From Microstegium vimineum (Eukaryota; Streptophyta; Magnoliopsida; Poales; Poaceae): 64,000 nt of DNA. Positions 31,958-41,655 of the stretch are shown here, piece after piece (position 1 is the first letter of the stretch; each line of letters opens with the position of its first letter). The position numbers and the translations under genes are program-made. The DNA is taken from assembly GCA_022036555.1 (NCBI GenBank), contig CM039133.1:2111184-2175183 (forward strand), given 5' to 3'. Under the pieces are notes generated by a model that saw nothing but the letters and a program-made list of their open reading frames with translations, did no database searches and was not told where the DNA came from.

Positions 31958-33781
31958 ATGGCCACCACACCAGAGGAATTCTTCATCGAGGATCTTATCG
32001 AGCAGCCACCACCATCCCCACCGGTCTTCCTTGGCCTTCCCCAGAAGTGCAATGTCAGTAATGAGGTCTGGCATCATCTCCCTAACAATGATGTGATGCT
32101 CCCTTATATCTCAAGCATGCTCATGGAGGATGACATTGACAATGAGTTCAATGATCACCCTGCGCTACTCCAGGTGCAGCAGCCCTTTGCTCAAATCCTT
32201 TCATCCCCTTCCCTTGGCACTAACACCAACTACTGCAAGGGACCCAACGAATTCTTGCATGAAAGTCATGGTGATGAAAGCACCCTCAATTCGCCCTTAT
32301 CCAAGGACACGTGTGTGGTGGGGGCATCCTTGAAGGGCATGGAAGAAGCCAACTTGCTCCTGCCCAAAGACAACAACCTTAGAAGGGATGAGCTAGTGAA
32401 TCAAATCAGGGAAAGCAACAATAAGGGTCAAATTCTAGGGGAGGAGGTAAGAAATACCAACAAAGTTGTGATGATGATCAATGAGCTAGAGGAAAAAAAT
32501 AGCGACGAGATGCTTGAAAAAATGATGTTGCATGCTTATGAGACATGCATCAAGGGAATGGAGAATGTCACGACTGACAATACTGACGTGGAGAAGAGAA
32601 ACAGGAATAGTGGGAGGATAAAAGCGGCCAGGGACAGTATGGTCGACGTACGCAAGTTATTGATATCTTGTGCGGAGGCTCTTGCAGCAGATAATCACAT
32701 GACAGCGCGTGAGCTACTGAAGCAGGTCAAGCAACATGCTTCAGCAACAGGGGATGCCAACCAACGGATAGCTCATTGTTTCGCCAAGGGGCTAGAGGCA
32801 CGGATACTGGGCACAGGGAGCCAGCTTTGGCAGTTGCCCTCCGCTGTGGAGCTCCTTAAGGCCTACATCCTTTACTCTGAAGCTTGCTGCTTCATCAATG
32901 TGACATTCATTTTTTCAGCAATGACCATCATGCAGGCCATGGCAGGTAAGAGAAGATTGCATATCGTGGAATATGGTATGCGTTTCGGGTTTCAATGGGC
33001 GGGCTTGCTCCGCTTGCTGGGGATTAAAGAAGGCGGACAGCTGCCAGAGGTTAAGATCACCGCCATTGCCCGCCCCACACCTATCTGCTACCCAGGTGAG
33101 CAGATTGAGAGAATAGGCTGCCGACTCATGAAATGTGCCCATGAGCTTGGCTTGCCTTCATTCAAGTTCCACGCAATCATGAAAAACTGGGAGGATATAT
33201 CTATCATGGACTTGCAAACAAACGCTGATGAAGTGCTCGTTGTGATTGACCTCTTTAGTTTCAGCATCTTGATGGAAGAGAGCGTATTCTTTGATGCTCC
33301 AAGCCCTAGGGATACTGTCCTTTATAACATCAAGAAGATGAGGCCAGATGTATTCATCCAGAACATCATGAATCGCTCACATGGTGCCTCCTCCTTGTCA
33401 CGGTTTCGAGAGTCACTCTTTTATTACATGGCGCTGTTTGACATGTTGGACGCAACCATGTCAAGGGACAGTAAATCTCGATTGGTGCTAGAGAAAGTCC
33501 TTGGATGTCATGTGTTTAATAGCATTTCCTGTGAAGGCATGGACCTAGTGGAACACCCTGAGAAATATAGACAATGGCAGACAAGAAACCAACGAGCAGG
33601 CCTGAGACAGCTGCCACTAAACTCAAGCATTGTGAAGGTAGTCAAAGATGAGGTCATGAAGCATTACCACAAAGACTTTATGATATCCCAAGATGGCCAA
33701 TGGCTTATGCAAGGATGGATGGGGCGTGTCCTCACTGCCCACACGACATGGGTAGCAATCGAAGGTGCTTCTTGCGGATGA
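31958..33781 (+). CDS. GRAS-A: GRAS-family transcription regulator, LISCL/SCL9-14-like (607 aa)
   Basis: Intronless. I chose the ATG at 31958 (MATTPEEFFIEDLIEQPPPS) because this peptide is conserved in GRAS-C and in start-lost form in GRAS-B. The frame stays open upstream to 31589, but that part is solo LTR plus leader. Residues 1-225 are acidic and variable. The GRAS domain starts near 229: VRKLLISCAEALAADNHMTA (heptad I); RLHIVEYGMRFGFQWAGLLR (VHIID, with Glu for the usual Asp); PRDTVLYNIKKMRPDVFIQN (PFYRE region); EHPEKYRQWQTRNQRAGLRQ; and a C-terminal WLMQGWMGRVLTAHTTWVAI (SAW). The family acts in the nucleus as transcriptional co-regulators; SCL14 relatives work with TGA factors in stress and detoxification responses. 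The specific role here is unknown. Confidence 0.93.
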   Translation: MATTPEEFFIEDLIEQPPPSPPVFLGLPQKCNVSNEVWHHLPNNDVMLPYISSMLMEDDIDNEFNDHPALLQVQQPFAQILSSPSLGTNTNYCKGPNEFLHESHGDESTLNSPLSKDTCVVGASLKGMEEANLLLPKDNNLRRDELVNQIRESNNKGQILGEEVRNTNKVVMMINELEEKNSDEMLEKMMLHAYETCIKGMENVTTDNTDVEKRNRNSGRIKAARDSMVDVRKLLISCAEALAADNHMTARELLKQVKQHASATGDANQRIAHCFAKGLEARILGTGSQLWQLPSAVELLKAYILYSEACCFINVTFIFSAMTIMQAMAGKRRLHIVEYGMRFGFQWAGLLRLLGIKEGGQLPEVKITAIARPTPICYPGEQIERIGCRLMKCAHELGLPSFKFHAIMKNWEDISIMDLQTNADEVLVVIDLFSFSILMEESVFFDAPSPRDTVLYNIKKMRPDVFIQNIMNRSHGASSLSRFRESLFYYMALFDMLDATMSRDSKSRLVLEKVLGCHVFNSISCEGMDLVEHPEKYRQWQTRNQRAGLRQLPLNSSIVKVVKDEVMKHYHKDFMISQDGQWLMQGWMGRVLTAHTTWVAIEGASCG

Positions 33782-34198
33782 AGCTAAATGATATAACATG
33801 TCCTTCAACAGCTCTATTTGCTGCGATACAAGCTTATAAGATCAGTCACAAATGTTTACTACCATCAAGCAGAGAAATACTCCCTCTAAAGCATTCTAAG
33901 CAAAGATAAAGTAAAAGAAAAGCATGGACGCGGCTAATAAGAAAGTTTAAACTATCTAGTATCCGCATCATCGACATTCTGGGCTAACAACTGCATGCAG
34001 CATCAATCTCTCTGTCACCTTCATCCGCCAGTTTCGATTCGGAGCCGAGGAGGTTCCATTTCTACAGAGAAATTAATGAACGGTGCACTCTAACATCAGT
34101 AGAAGATATTGTTCAAGATCATTTCTTGTGAGCTATAAACTCCAAGCAATGTGGAGGTACACGCATGTGGAATTGTGGATACAGGTGATTGGACAGTT

Positions 34199-34240
34199 TG
34201 CTCACTTAGAGCTATGTCAGCTCACTTAGAGCTATGTCAG
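34199..34240. repeat. 21-bp direct duplication in GRAS-A 3' flank
   Basis: GCTCACTTAGAGCTATGTCA occurs twice in succession. The paralogous GRAS-B flank (about 40400) has one copy. Confidence 0.8.
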
Positions 34241-34278
34241 GCTCGCAATCATAAATAAATGTCATTATAACATAATTT

Positions 34279-36737
34279 TTTTTGAACTGTCACCGGGGAA
34301 GAAATTCCACCTGAATATATATTGATATAAGATCAACAACCTTGTTTTTGAAAAAAAATGAGGTAAACCCCTTTGGCCCCGTTAATTTTAAAAAACCAGA
34401 CTAAAACCAAACAGCAGCCCCAACACTAAGGCGATGTTATGGCTTATTCACTAAAGAGAAAACAACAACGTGCCCCAACATAAAGGCAGTCCCAAGACAA
34501 GAGCGAGGTTATGGCCTATCCACTAAAGACAAAACAACATGAACAACAACAACAATATGCTCCAGCATAAGGGCTAAGCGTGGCACAACCACAAAGATAT
34601 CGGTAAACGAGAAAACTATGATATCACGGCATCCATCGTCGCTAACCCAGCCTAGGGCTGAGCTGAGCTTTCACCCAAAACCTCACAAGTGCACTAGAAG
34701 ACGAGGTGACGTAGCGAAGGCGGTCATCTTGTCATGTCTCTCGGGCTGATGCCCCGATGCCACCACGCTACCACTGCTATCGTGGAAATAGGCATGGACG
34801 ATGTCGCCACACTGCCTAATTGGCTCTCTGCCCATCCAAAGAAGAGACATGGGGAGGGTGCTCGTGGACACATGGCCCCGCCACCTACTTGCCCATGACA
34901 AAACCATGTGCATTTGCGCACGCACATGTACAGGAACCTCACTCCTGCCGAAGCACCATCTGCCACTAGTACAAAAGTTTTAATGGAGGTGGTCGTTTTG
35001 GATTAATGGAGGCGAGCAAGGGCAACCGCCTCCAATGGAAGGCCTCGGTTAATTGCTGGATAACCGAGGCGGGTGCCCTGCCCACCACGGTTAATGGGGA
35101 TTTTTTTTTTAAAAAAAAGTCGAGCCCAATGCCAGCCCATATGGGCCCGACATCGAGCCCGGATTCGCCGCCGTCCGGGATCCACCACCACCGGTACCGC
35201 ACCTTGATGTGCCTCCAACGCGGCATCCGCACCTAGAGGAGCCACCAGTGCAGCCCCACAGCGGGATCTGGTGGAGGCCTCCTCTCCGCCGTTGCTGAAT
35301 TCGCCTCCATTGATGGAGCCACCGCCATGACGGTGGAGGCCACGCCTTCCGCCCAGATCTGCAAAGAGGAGGAGAGGAGTGATAGACATGAAGAGGGGAA
35401 GAGAGAGGAGGATAGGGGAGAGGCATACCTGATGAAGAGGAGCACCGGATCACGCTCGTCGCTTGCCACCAGGACTGGATCCCGAAGTGGAGAGGGAGAG
35501 GAAGGCGGAGTGGAGAGGGTGGCGGAGTGGAGAGAGAGGCGTTGCTGTCTCGGAGAGGGAGAGCAAGGTCTCTGCGCCGTTGGTCCCCTAAGTCCATGTA
35601 TATTTACGCCTCAGCCTTTTTTGAGGCGGGCATTATAGTGTGCCCGCCTCCGTGAATGATTAATGGAGGCAGGCTTTGTAATTTGCCCGCCTCCGTTAAT
35701 AATGATTAATGGAGGCGGGCATTATAACGTGCTCGCCTCCATTAATCAATTAATGGAGGCAGTGAAATTACAAAGCTCGCCTCCATTAATCTTTAACGGA
35801 GGCGGGCGTCTTCTATGTCCGGTGAAGGTAGGCTGGGCAGGGATTAATGGAGGCAGTGGAGAGGTGCCCGCCTCCAATCAAATTTGCCCATCGTCATGTA
35901 AAAGAAATCTTGTACTAGTGTGTGCCCCAAGATCAAGAGGATGCCACGGCTACACCTGATCCGAACGTGAGGCCACCATACTGAGCAAAGGGGATGCAAA
36001 CGGACACACAACCCCCACCGGCATGCCTGTGACCAAACCACGTGCCCAGGATCCCTGCACACACGCACAAGAAGAGATGCCACAGAACAAAGCAGCTCCA
36101 CCAGATCTGTATGAGTCCACCGCTCGAGAGCACCGCGATGTGGAGGTCGCACCAGGAGAAGCTTGCAGAAGCACATGCTCGCGTCGTGTCGCAGAGCATC
36201 GCCCTGGCTTCCTAGCGCGGCGCTCTGGGGACCTAGACAAGTGAGCCCCATAGGAACCCGCCAACCAGGGGCGTCGTCCGCCATGGAGATGGCAGATTGA
36301 GACCCGGGAGGCCCAGATCCACCCTGTCGGCCACCCAAGCCGCCATTGTAGATGGGGAAGAGGGAGGTGGGGTGGAGGGGGCCTGGAAGAAAGAGGGGGG
36401 AAGTTGCAAGGCATTTGTCGCGCGCCTGCTTTCCTGCTTCCAAGCTTTAGGGCATAGACTCCGCCACATGTAGCCATAGCGTCGTAGCGCCGTCCGGACC
36501 ACCAAGATCCATCCCCACGTGGATGGAGTCGTGACCCGCCTGGGAGAAAGCCCCGCCACCGTTAGCCGTGTGGGCTTCCCGACGGCCCCTCTGGCAGCGG
36601 CAAGGGGGAAGGGGAAGCGGAAGGAAGGAGGGATGGCAGCAGTGGCTAGGGTTGGCTGCCACCGAGTCACCTTTTCGGGGCAACACACAGTACGAGATCG
36701 AGGGTTTTTTCCGAGTTGTTGGTTTTCAATCAAGAAC
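34279..36737 (-). mobile_element. Non-LTR retroposon, minus orientation, split by a CACTA element
   Basis: Starts on the plus strand with a T run (reverse poly(A)) followed by GAACTGTCACCGGGG. It ends near 36737 in a GC-rich 5' region. Flanking sequences TCATTATAACATAAT and TCATTATAATATAAT form a 15-bp duplication with one mismatch. The GRAS-B 3' flank at about 40450 (AATGTCATTGTAACATATAC) shows the empty site. Without the nested CACTA (34964-35920) the element is about 1.5 kb. Minus-strand open frames at 35844-36742 are GC-driven and show no RT, so it is truncated or non-autonomous. Confidence 0.75.
34964..35920. mobile_element. 957-bp CACTA element nested in the retroposon
   Basis: Ends CACTAGTACAAAAGTTTT and AAATCTTGTACTAGTG are inverted. 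Subterminal repeats ATTAATGGAGGCGGGC and inverses are dense at 34980-35090 and 35590-35880. Flanking triplets are TGC and TGT, a near-match duplication. The interior is GC-rich with no transposase. Confidence 0.88.
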
Positions 36738-36868
36738 ATCATTATAATATAATATATTTAGGCACTCTCTGTGTAAACAACATGTTGTTGCCATTGTTGA
36801 TGTATTGTGAATCATTTTTATCAATAGACCGGCCAGTATCTTTGGTCATGGTTTTGATAAGTCATGGT

Positions 36869-37074
36869 TATGGAGAAAGTCCTTCTTAGATGTCATGCTT
36901 TTATGACATTTCCTGCAGTGAAGGCATGAACCTAGTGGAACGTACTGAGAAATATAGACAATGGCAGACAAAAAACCAATGAGCAGGCCTGAGGTAGCTG
37001 CCACTGAAATCAAGCATTGTGAAGATAGTCAAAGATGTGGTCACAAAGCATTACCACAAGACTTTATGATCTAA
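36869..37074 (+). pseudogene. GRAS 3' fragment
   Basis: Decayed copy of the GRAS C-terminal third. Pieces such as MNLVERTEKYRQWQTKNQ, LPLKSSIVKI and KHYH are readable with stops and indels (TGA for Arg after KNQ). It lies downstream of the retroposon and upstream of GRAS-B, so it is the remains of another tandem copy. Confidence 0.85.
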
Positions 37075-37159
37075 TCTATAACTAACAGCTAGGCCTCGGC
37101 CCCTCCCTATTTAATGAACCTATTAGCCACTCGGGCGTCGTCTCCTACTATATCTTATA

Positions 37160-37991
37160 TTACCAACCATGACACCTTGCATCGGTGCATGACAGTGGGA
37201 AAGCGGTCTCTTTCATGGTGTCTGTTTCCAGCAGAGCTCATTATTCTCAGCCGATTGACACTTTTTATACTACTTCCTTCGTTCAAAATTAAAAGACGTT
37301 TGATTTTATTTCACTCAAAGTTTGATAAATTGTATTATTCAAAAATTTATACAAAATATTATTTCTTTTGTTATGTTCTACTTTATTAATAAAAGTTCTT
37401 TAAAATAATTTAAATTTGACTATATTTATATATTTTTTAATAAGACAAATGAACAAACTTGGGGTAAAAAAAGTTAAACGTCTTATAATTTAGGATGAAG
37501 GAAGTAACTAATTTTGCATAGCTCAATAGTTGCTTCTTGAACATTGGCATTTCATGTCCGTGCTTAATTTTATTTCACATTTGCCAACAGTTATATAAAC
37601 ACCTAACGGAGCTGTTTATTGTTGGCGTTCTCTGCTCTATTTCTCTGTTTTTTTGTTCACTATTACTTTACGTTAGCTGTGAAGGCTTATTTAAATATGT
37701 TTTGCATCACACGACTGTATCTTCTTACTTTGTCATTTTCACTAGTAGTAAAAAGAAATGGGGCTTGTTACAATGATGTTTTCAAAATATTATTTTGATG
37801 CGCCGTGTGTATAGCTAGCTTTTGCAACCATTATCCAAGCAGCATTGGAAATATCGTGAGCCAGTGTCTCCACCCAAGAAGCATTGGAATTACAATCAGC
37901 CATCGTCTTTTGCCCTCTGATCGATTTTAGTAACCAGGAGTCTTATGTTCTTCTCATTATGATATATACTAACTAGGCTACCACACTACCA
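37160..37991 (+). promoter_or_regulatory. GRAS-B upstream region, duplicated among GRAS genes
   Basis: Segments starting CATCGGTGCATG(A/G)CAGTGGG at 37180 match 30967 (GRAS-A) and 52056 (GRAS-C). TAGCTAGCTTTTGCAACCATTA at 37812 matches 31380 and 52382. The shared block defines the ancestral promoter/leader. A Stowaway MITE interrupts it here. Confidence 0.65.
37273..37504. mobile_element. Stowaway MITE in the GRAS-B promoter region
   Basis: Left end CTTCCTTCGTTCAAAATTA, right end ATTTAGGATGAAGGAAG, flanked by TA on both sides (37271-37272 and 37505-37506). The GRAS-A counterpart ACACTAACTAATGTTGCATAG at 31062 lacks the insert. Confidence 0.88.
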
Positions 37992-38039
37992 TTGATCACC
38001 ATAACCACCACACCGGAGGAATTCTTCATCAAGGATCTT

Positions 38040-39878
38040 ATGGAGCAGCCGCCAGCACCCCCACCAGCTGTCTTCCTTGATCTTCCCCAGAACACCCATG
38101 TCTGCAATGACGTCCGGCATCATGTCCCTAATAATGACATGATGCTCCATTACATTTCACACATGCTCATGGAGGACAACATTGACGATGAGCTCAATGG
38201 CCACCCAGCGCTACTCCAGGTGCAGCAGCCCTTTGCTCACATCCTCTCCTCCCCTTCCCTTGGCACTAACAATAACAACCGGGACGGGCCGGACAAATTC
38301 TTGCATGAAGGTTATGGTGATGAAAGTGCCCTTAATTCGCCCTTATCAAAGGACACATGTGTAGTAACATCCTTGGAGGGCATAGAAGAAGCCAATATGC
38401 TCCTGCCCAAAGACAACAACTTTAGAAGGCATGAGCTGGTGAATCAAATAGGGGAAAGAAACATTATTGATAGTAGGGCCAAGAAAATGTACAATAAGGA
38501 TCACCGTCTAGAGAAGGAGGTAGGAACTTCCAACAAATCTGTGATGATGATCAATGAGCTAGAGGAGAAAAGTGGCAACGAGATGCTTGGCAAAATGATG
38601 ATGCATGCCTATGAGACATGCATCAAGGGCATGGAGCATGTCACCATTGACAATAATCACAATACTGGCGCGGAGAAGAGAAATAGGAATAGTGGTAGGA
38701 TCAAAGCGGCGAGAGACAATTTGGTCGACATACGCAGGTTGTTGATGTCATGTGCGCAGGCTCTTACAGCTGATGATCACATGACAGCGTGTGAGCTACT
38801 GAAGCAGATCAAGCAACAAGCTTCGGCAACAGGGAACGCCATCCAACGCCTAGCTCATTGTTTTGCCAAGGGGTTAGAGGCACGAATACTGGGCACAGGG
38901 AGCCAGTTTTCGCAGATGATTATGTTACAGTACCCCTCCGCTGTGGAGCTCCTTAAGGCCTATACCCTTTACTCTGAAGCTTGCTGCTTCATCAATGTGA
39001 CATTCATTTTTTCAGCAATGACCATCATGCAGGCAATGGCAGGTAAGGGTAGGTTGCATATCGTGGATTATGGTACACGTTTCGGGTTTCAATGGGCAGG
39101 CTTGCTCCGCTTGCTGGCGAGTAAAGAAGGTGGCCTGCCAGAGGTGAAGTTCACTGCCATTACCCGCCCCACGCCTATCTGCTACCCAGGTGAGCAGGTT
39201 GAGAAAGTAGGCTGCCGACTCAAGAAATGTGCCCATGAAATTGGCTTTCCTTCATTCAAGTTCCGTGCAATCACTAAAAACTGGGAGGACAATTCTATCA
39301 TGGACTTGCATAGAGACGCCGATGAGGTGCTCGTTGTGATTGACCTCTTTAGTTTCAGCATCTTGATGGAAGAGAGCATATTCTTTGATGATCCAACCCC
39401 TAGGGATACTGTTCTCAATAACATCAAGAAGATGAGGCCAGATGTATTCATCCAGAACATTACAAATCGCTCATATGGTACTTCCTTCTTGTCACGGTTT
39501 GGAGAGTCACTCTTCTATTACATGGCATTGTTTGACATGTTGGACACAACCATCCCAAGGGAGAGTAAATCTCGACTGGTGTTCGAGAAAGCCGTTCTTG
39601 GATGTTATGCATTTAATGACATTTCTTGTGAAGGTTTGGACCTAGTTGAACGCCCTGAGAAATATAGGCAATGGCAGAAAAGAAACAAACGAGCAGGCCT
39701 AAGGCAGCTGCCATTGAAATCAAGCATTGTGAAGGTAGTCCAAGACGAGGTCATGAAGCATCACCATGAAGACTTTATGATCTCCCAGGATGGCCAATGG
39801 CTTCTGCAAGGATGGATGGGGCGTGTCCTCGCTGCCCACACGACATGGGTTGCAAATGATGAGGCCTCTTCTGGATGA
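38040..39878 (+). CDS. GRAS-B: GRAS-family regulator with lost ancestral start codon
   Basis: Intronless frame fully open from before 37992 to the stop at 39878. The ATGGCC that starts GRAS-A and GRAS-C is ATAACC here (about 38001-38006), so ACCACACCGGAGGAATTC has no ATG before it. The next in-frame ATG is 38040 (MEQPPAPPPAVFLDLPQNTH), which would give 612 aa and omit only the first 13 or so residues. The GRAS domain is complete: IRRLLMSCAQALTADDHMTA, LHIVDYGTRFGFQWAGLLRL, PRDTVLNNIKKMRPDVFIQN, ERPEKYRQWQKRNKRAGLRQ and WLLQGWMGRVLAAHTTWVAN. No internal stop or frameshift, so it may still be functional from the internal Met, but loss of the conserved N-terminal peptide could matter. Confidence 0.85.
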   Translation: MEQPPAPPPAVFLDLPQNTHVCNDVRHHVPNNDMMLHYISHMLMEDNIDDELNGHPALLQVQQPFAHILSSPSLGTNNNNRDGPDKFLHEGYGDESALNSPLSKDTCVVTSLEGIEEANMLLPKDNNFRRHELVNQIGERNIIDSRAKKMYNKDHRLEKEVGTSNKSVMMINELEEKSGNEMLGKMMMHAYETCIKGMEHVTIDNNHNTGAEKRNRNSGRIKAARDNLVDIRRLLMSCAQALTADDHMTACELLKQIKQQASATGNAIQRLAHCFAKGLEARILGTGSQFSQMIMLQYPSAVELLKAYTLYSEACCFINVTFIFSAMTIMQAMAGKGRLHIVDYGTRFGFQWAGLLRLLASKEGGLPEVKFTAITRPTPICYPGEQVEKVGCRLKKCAHEIGFPSFKFRAITKNWEDNSIMDLHRDADEVLVVIDLFSFSILMEESIFFDDPTPRDTVLNNIKKMRPDVFIQNITNRSYGTSFLSRFGESLFYYMALFDMLDTTIPRESKSRLVFEKAVLGCYAFNDISCEGLDLVERPEKYRQWQKRNKRAGLRQLPLKSSIVKVVQDEVMKHHHEDFMISQDGQWLLQGWMGRVLAAHTTWVANDEASSG

Positions 39879-40117
39879 AAATGATATAGCATGGTGTTCA
39901 ACAAGCACTCTATTTAGAACAAATACCTTGGACCTATTTACAAGATATGTTTGCTGAAAATAAAATCAGTCTCAAACATGTTTTATGAAAACAAATATGT
40001 TTTCTGGGATACCAGCTTACAAGATTAATTATTAATATATTGATGCGCAGTTCTCCTGCGCGTTCGAGAAAAAAAAGATTAATTATTATCAATAGTTTAC
40101 CGACATCAAGCAGAGAA

Positions 40118-40143
40118 ATTAGCTCTCTCTCTCTCTCTCTCTC
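40118..40143. repeat. (CT)n microsatellite
   Basis: About 12 uninterrupted CT units in the GRAS-B 3' flank. Confidence 0.9.
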
Positions 40144-40679
40144 TAACCTCCCTCTAAGCATTCTAAGTAAACATAAAGCAAAAGAAAAGCATGGATGCAG
40201 CCAAGAAAGTTTGAACTATCAAGCATCCTCATCATCTACATTGTACGCTGGCATCAGTAGAATATATCTATTGTTATGTTTTGAAAACAAGATCATTTCT
40301 TGCAAGCCATAAACTCCAAGCAATGCACCATTTAGCAGATCCCTTTGAGATACGTACACGTCAGTGTGGAATTGTGTGGATACAGTTGATTGGACAGTTT
40401 GCTCATTCGATCAGAGCTATGTCGGTCTTACATTCATGAATAAATGTCATTGTAACATATACTGTATTCATGTACTCTATGCATGTGGACAACATGCTGT
40501 TGCCATTGTTGATGTCTTTGTGACTTTCTCAAGTGACAAGCTGGTGTCTTTGTGACTCCGAGTGTTCAGAGATGAAGTACATAATGTACATGCAAAATAA
40601 AAGCATCAGTTACCGGTTCCTCATGTACATGCTTGAGTGTACGGTTTTGCTCCTGAACTCTCTGAAAGACACTCAACTA

Positions 40680-40850
40680 GAAAAGAAAAAGTATAGGAGG
40701 CGCGCGTTAACAAATTAACGGAGGCAGGCAATTTGCCCACCTATGTGTTACTCTACATTAGTGCAAACGCCTTGTCGGAGACAGATGGATTGCCCGCCTC
40801 CGTTAACCCAAAACACCCACCTGCATTAAGATTACTGTAGTGGTGTGTTG
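40680..40850. mobile_element. CACTA remnant
   Basis: Shares TTAACGGAGGCAGGCAA and GCCCGCCTCCGTTAA words with the element at 34964-35920 and ends near ACTGTAGTGGTG. The left terminus is lost. Confidence 0.5.
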
Positions 40851-40899
40851 CATTGTTTTAAAAAAATCATCATAAAAATCATGTATGCAGTACACCTAA

Positions 40900-41630
40900 A
40901 GTTTTTTTTTGAACTCAGAACCGTGGAGCATTGCTCCCCAGCTTTTTATTGCAAAAAAAACAAGGGTGTACAGGGGCGTTAGCGGAGTGCTAACAAGACT
41001 ACCTAATTACATGCAGCTATAAGAATAGGCTAGTCAGAGGAGCCAAAGAAAAGAAACAGAGAGAACCATTACAAAGAGGAGACCCAATCCATAATCTGAG
41101 AATGCTGGTGCTGAGGTAGTCGGCACAGATGAAGCTTAACTTCTTGTGCAAAAAGATTCTTCCATGCTGCAACCATGGGCACTGTAATATGCTTGATGAT
41201 CCTTTGAGCGTGTGAGAGTTGATGAAGGCTGAATTAGGGCAGCGAGGGACCTGCTGCCTGCTGCTGCTGGTCGTCGGCCTGCTGGCTGCAGGGAGGGGAA
41301 CACCTGCAGGGTGCTGCTGGCCGGCTGCTGGGGCGGCGGCTGGCTGCTGCTGCTGGTGAGGGCGGCGGCGCACAGGAGGGAGCAGAGAGGGGCGGTGCAC
41401 AGGAGAAGGGGAAAGGGAGAAGAGATAAGGGATTAACCCTAACTTGCTTGCCTTTTCCATTACGAGTCTCCCTTATATATATAAGGGGGGTTACAATCAC
41501 TAATGGGCCTGGCCCAATTAACTTATCCTTCTATTAATGTTGTCATCTAATAAATAAGCCTATTACTATCTATCTAGCCACTAATTGTAGACTTGGGCCT
41601 TTGCCTTCTGCTATAGGTCTTGCCGACCAT
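40900..41630 (-). mobile_element. 3' LTR of a Ty3 element and adjoining repeat sequence
   Basis: On the minus strand an LTR-like start TGTAATGGTCGGC follows the polypurine tract CAGGCGGGGAGAG (about 41631-41644). A TATA-like CCCTTATATATATAAGG lies at about 41470. Its other end is unclear. 40900-41050 resembles a separate LINE 3' end (T run plus GAACTCAGAACCG). Confidence 0.55.
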
Positions 41631-41655
41631 TACATCTCTCCCCGCCTGAAGAATC

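Noticed and set aside
35003..35638. Frames on both strands within 34964-35920
   Set aside because: GC-driven and overlapping; the CACTA interior shows no recognisable protein.
35844..36742. 199- and 169-residue minus-strand frames as genes
   Set aside because: They lie in the GC-rich 5' part of the retroposon, overlap in different frames and lack any domain.
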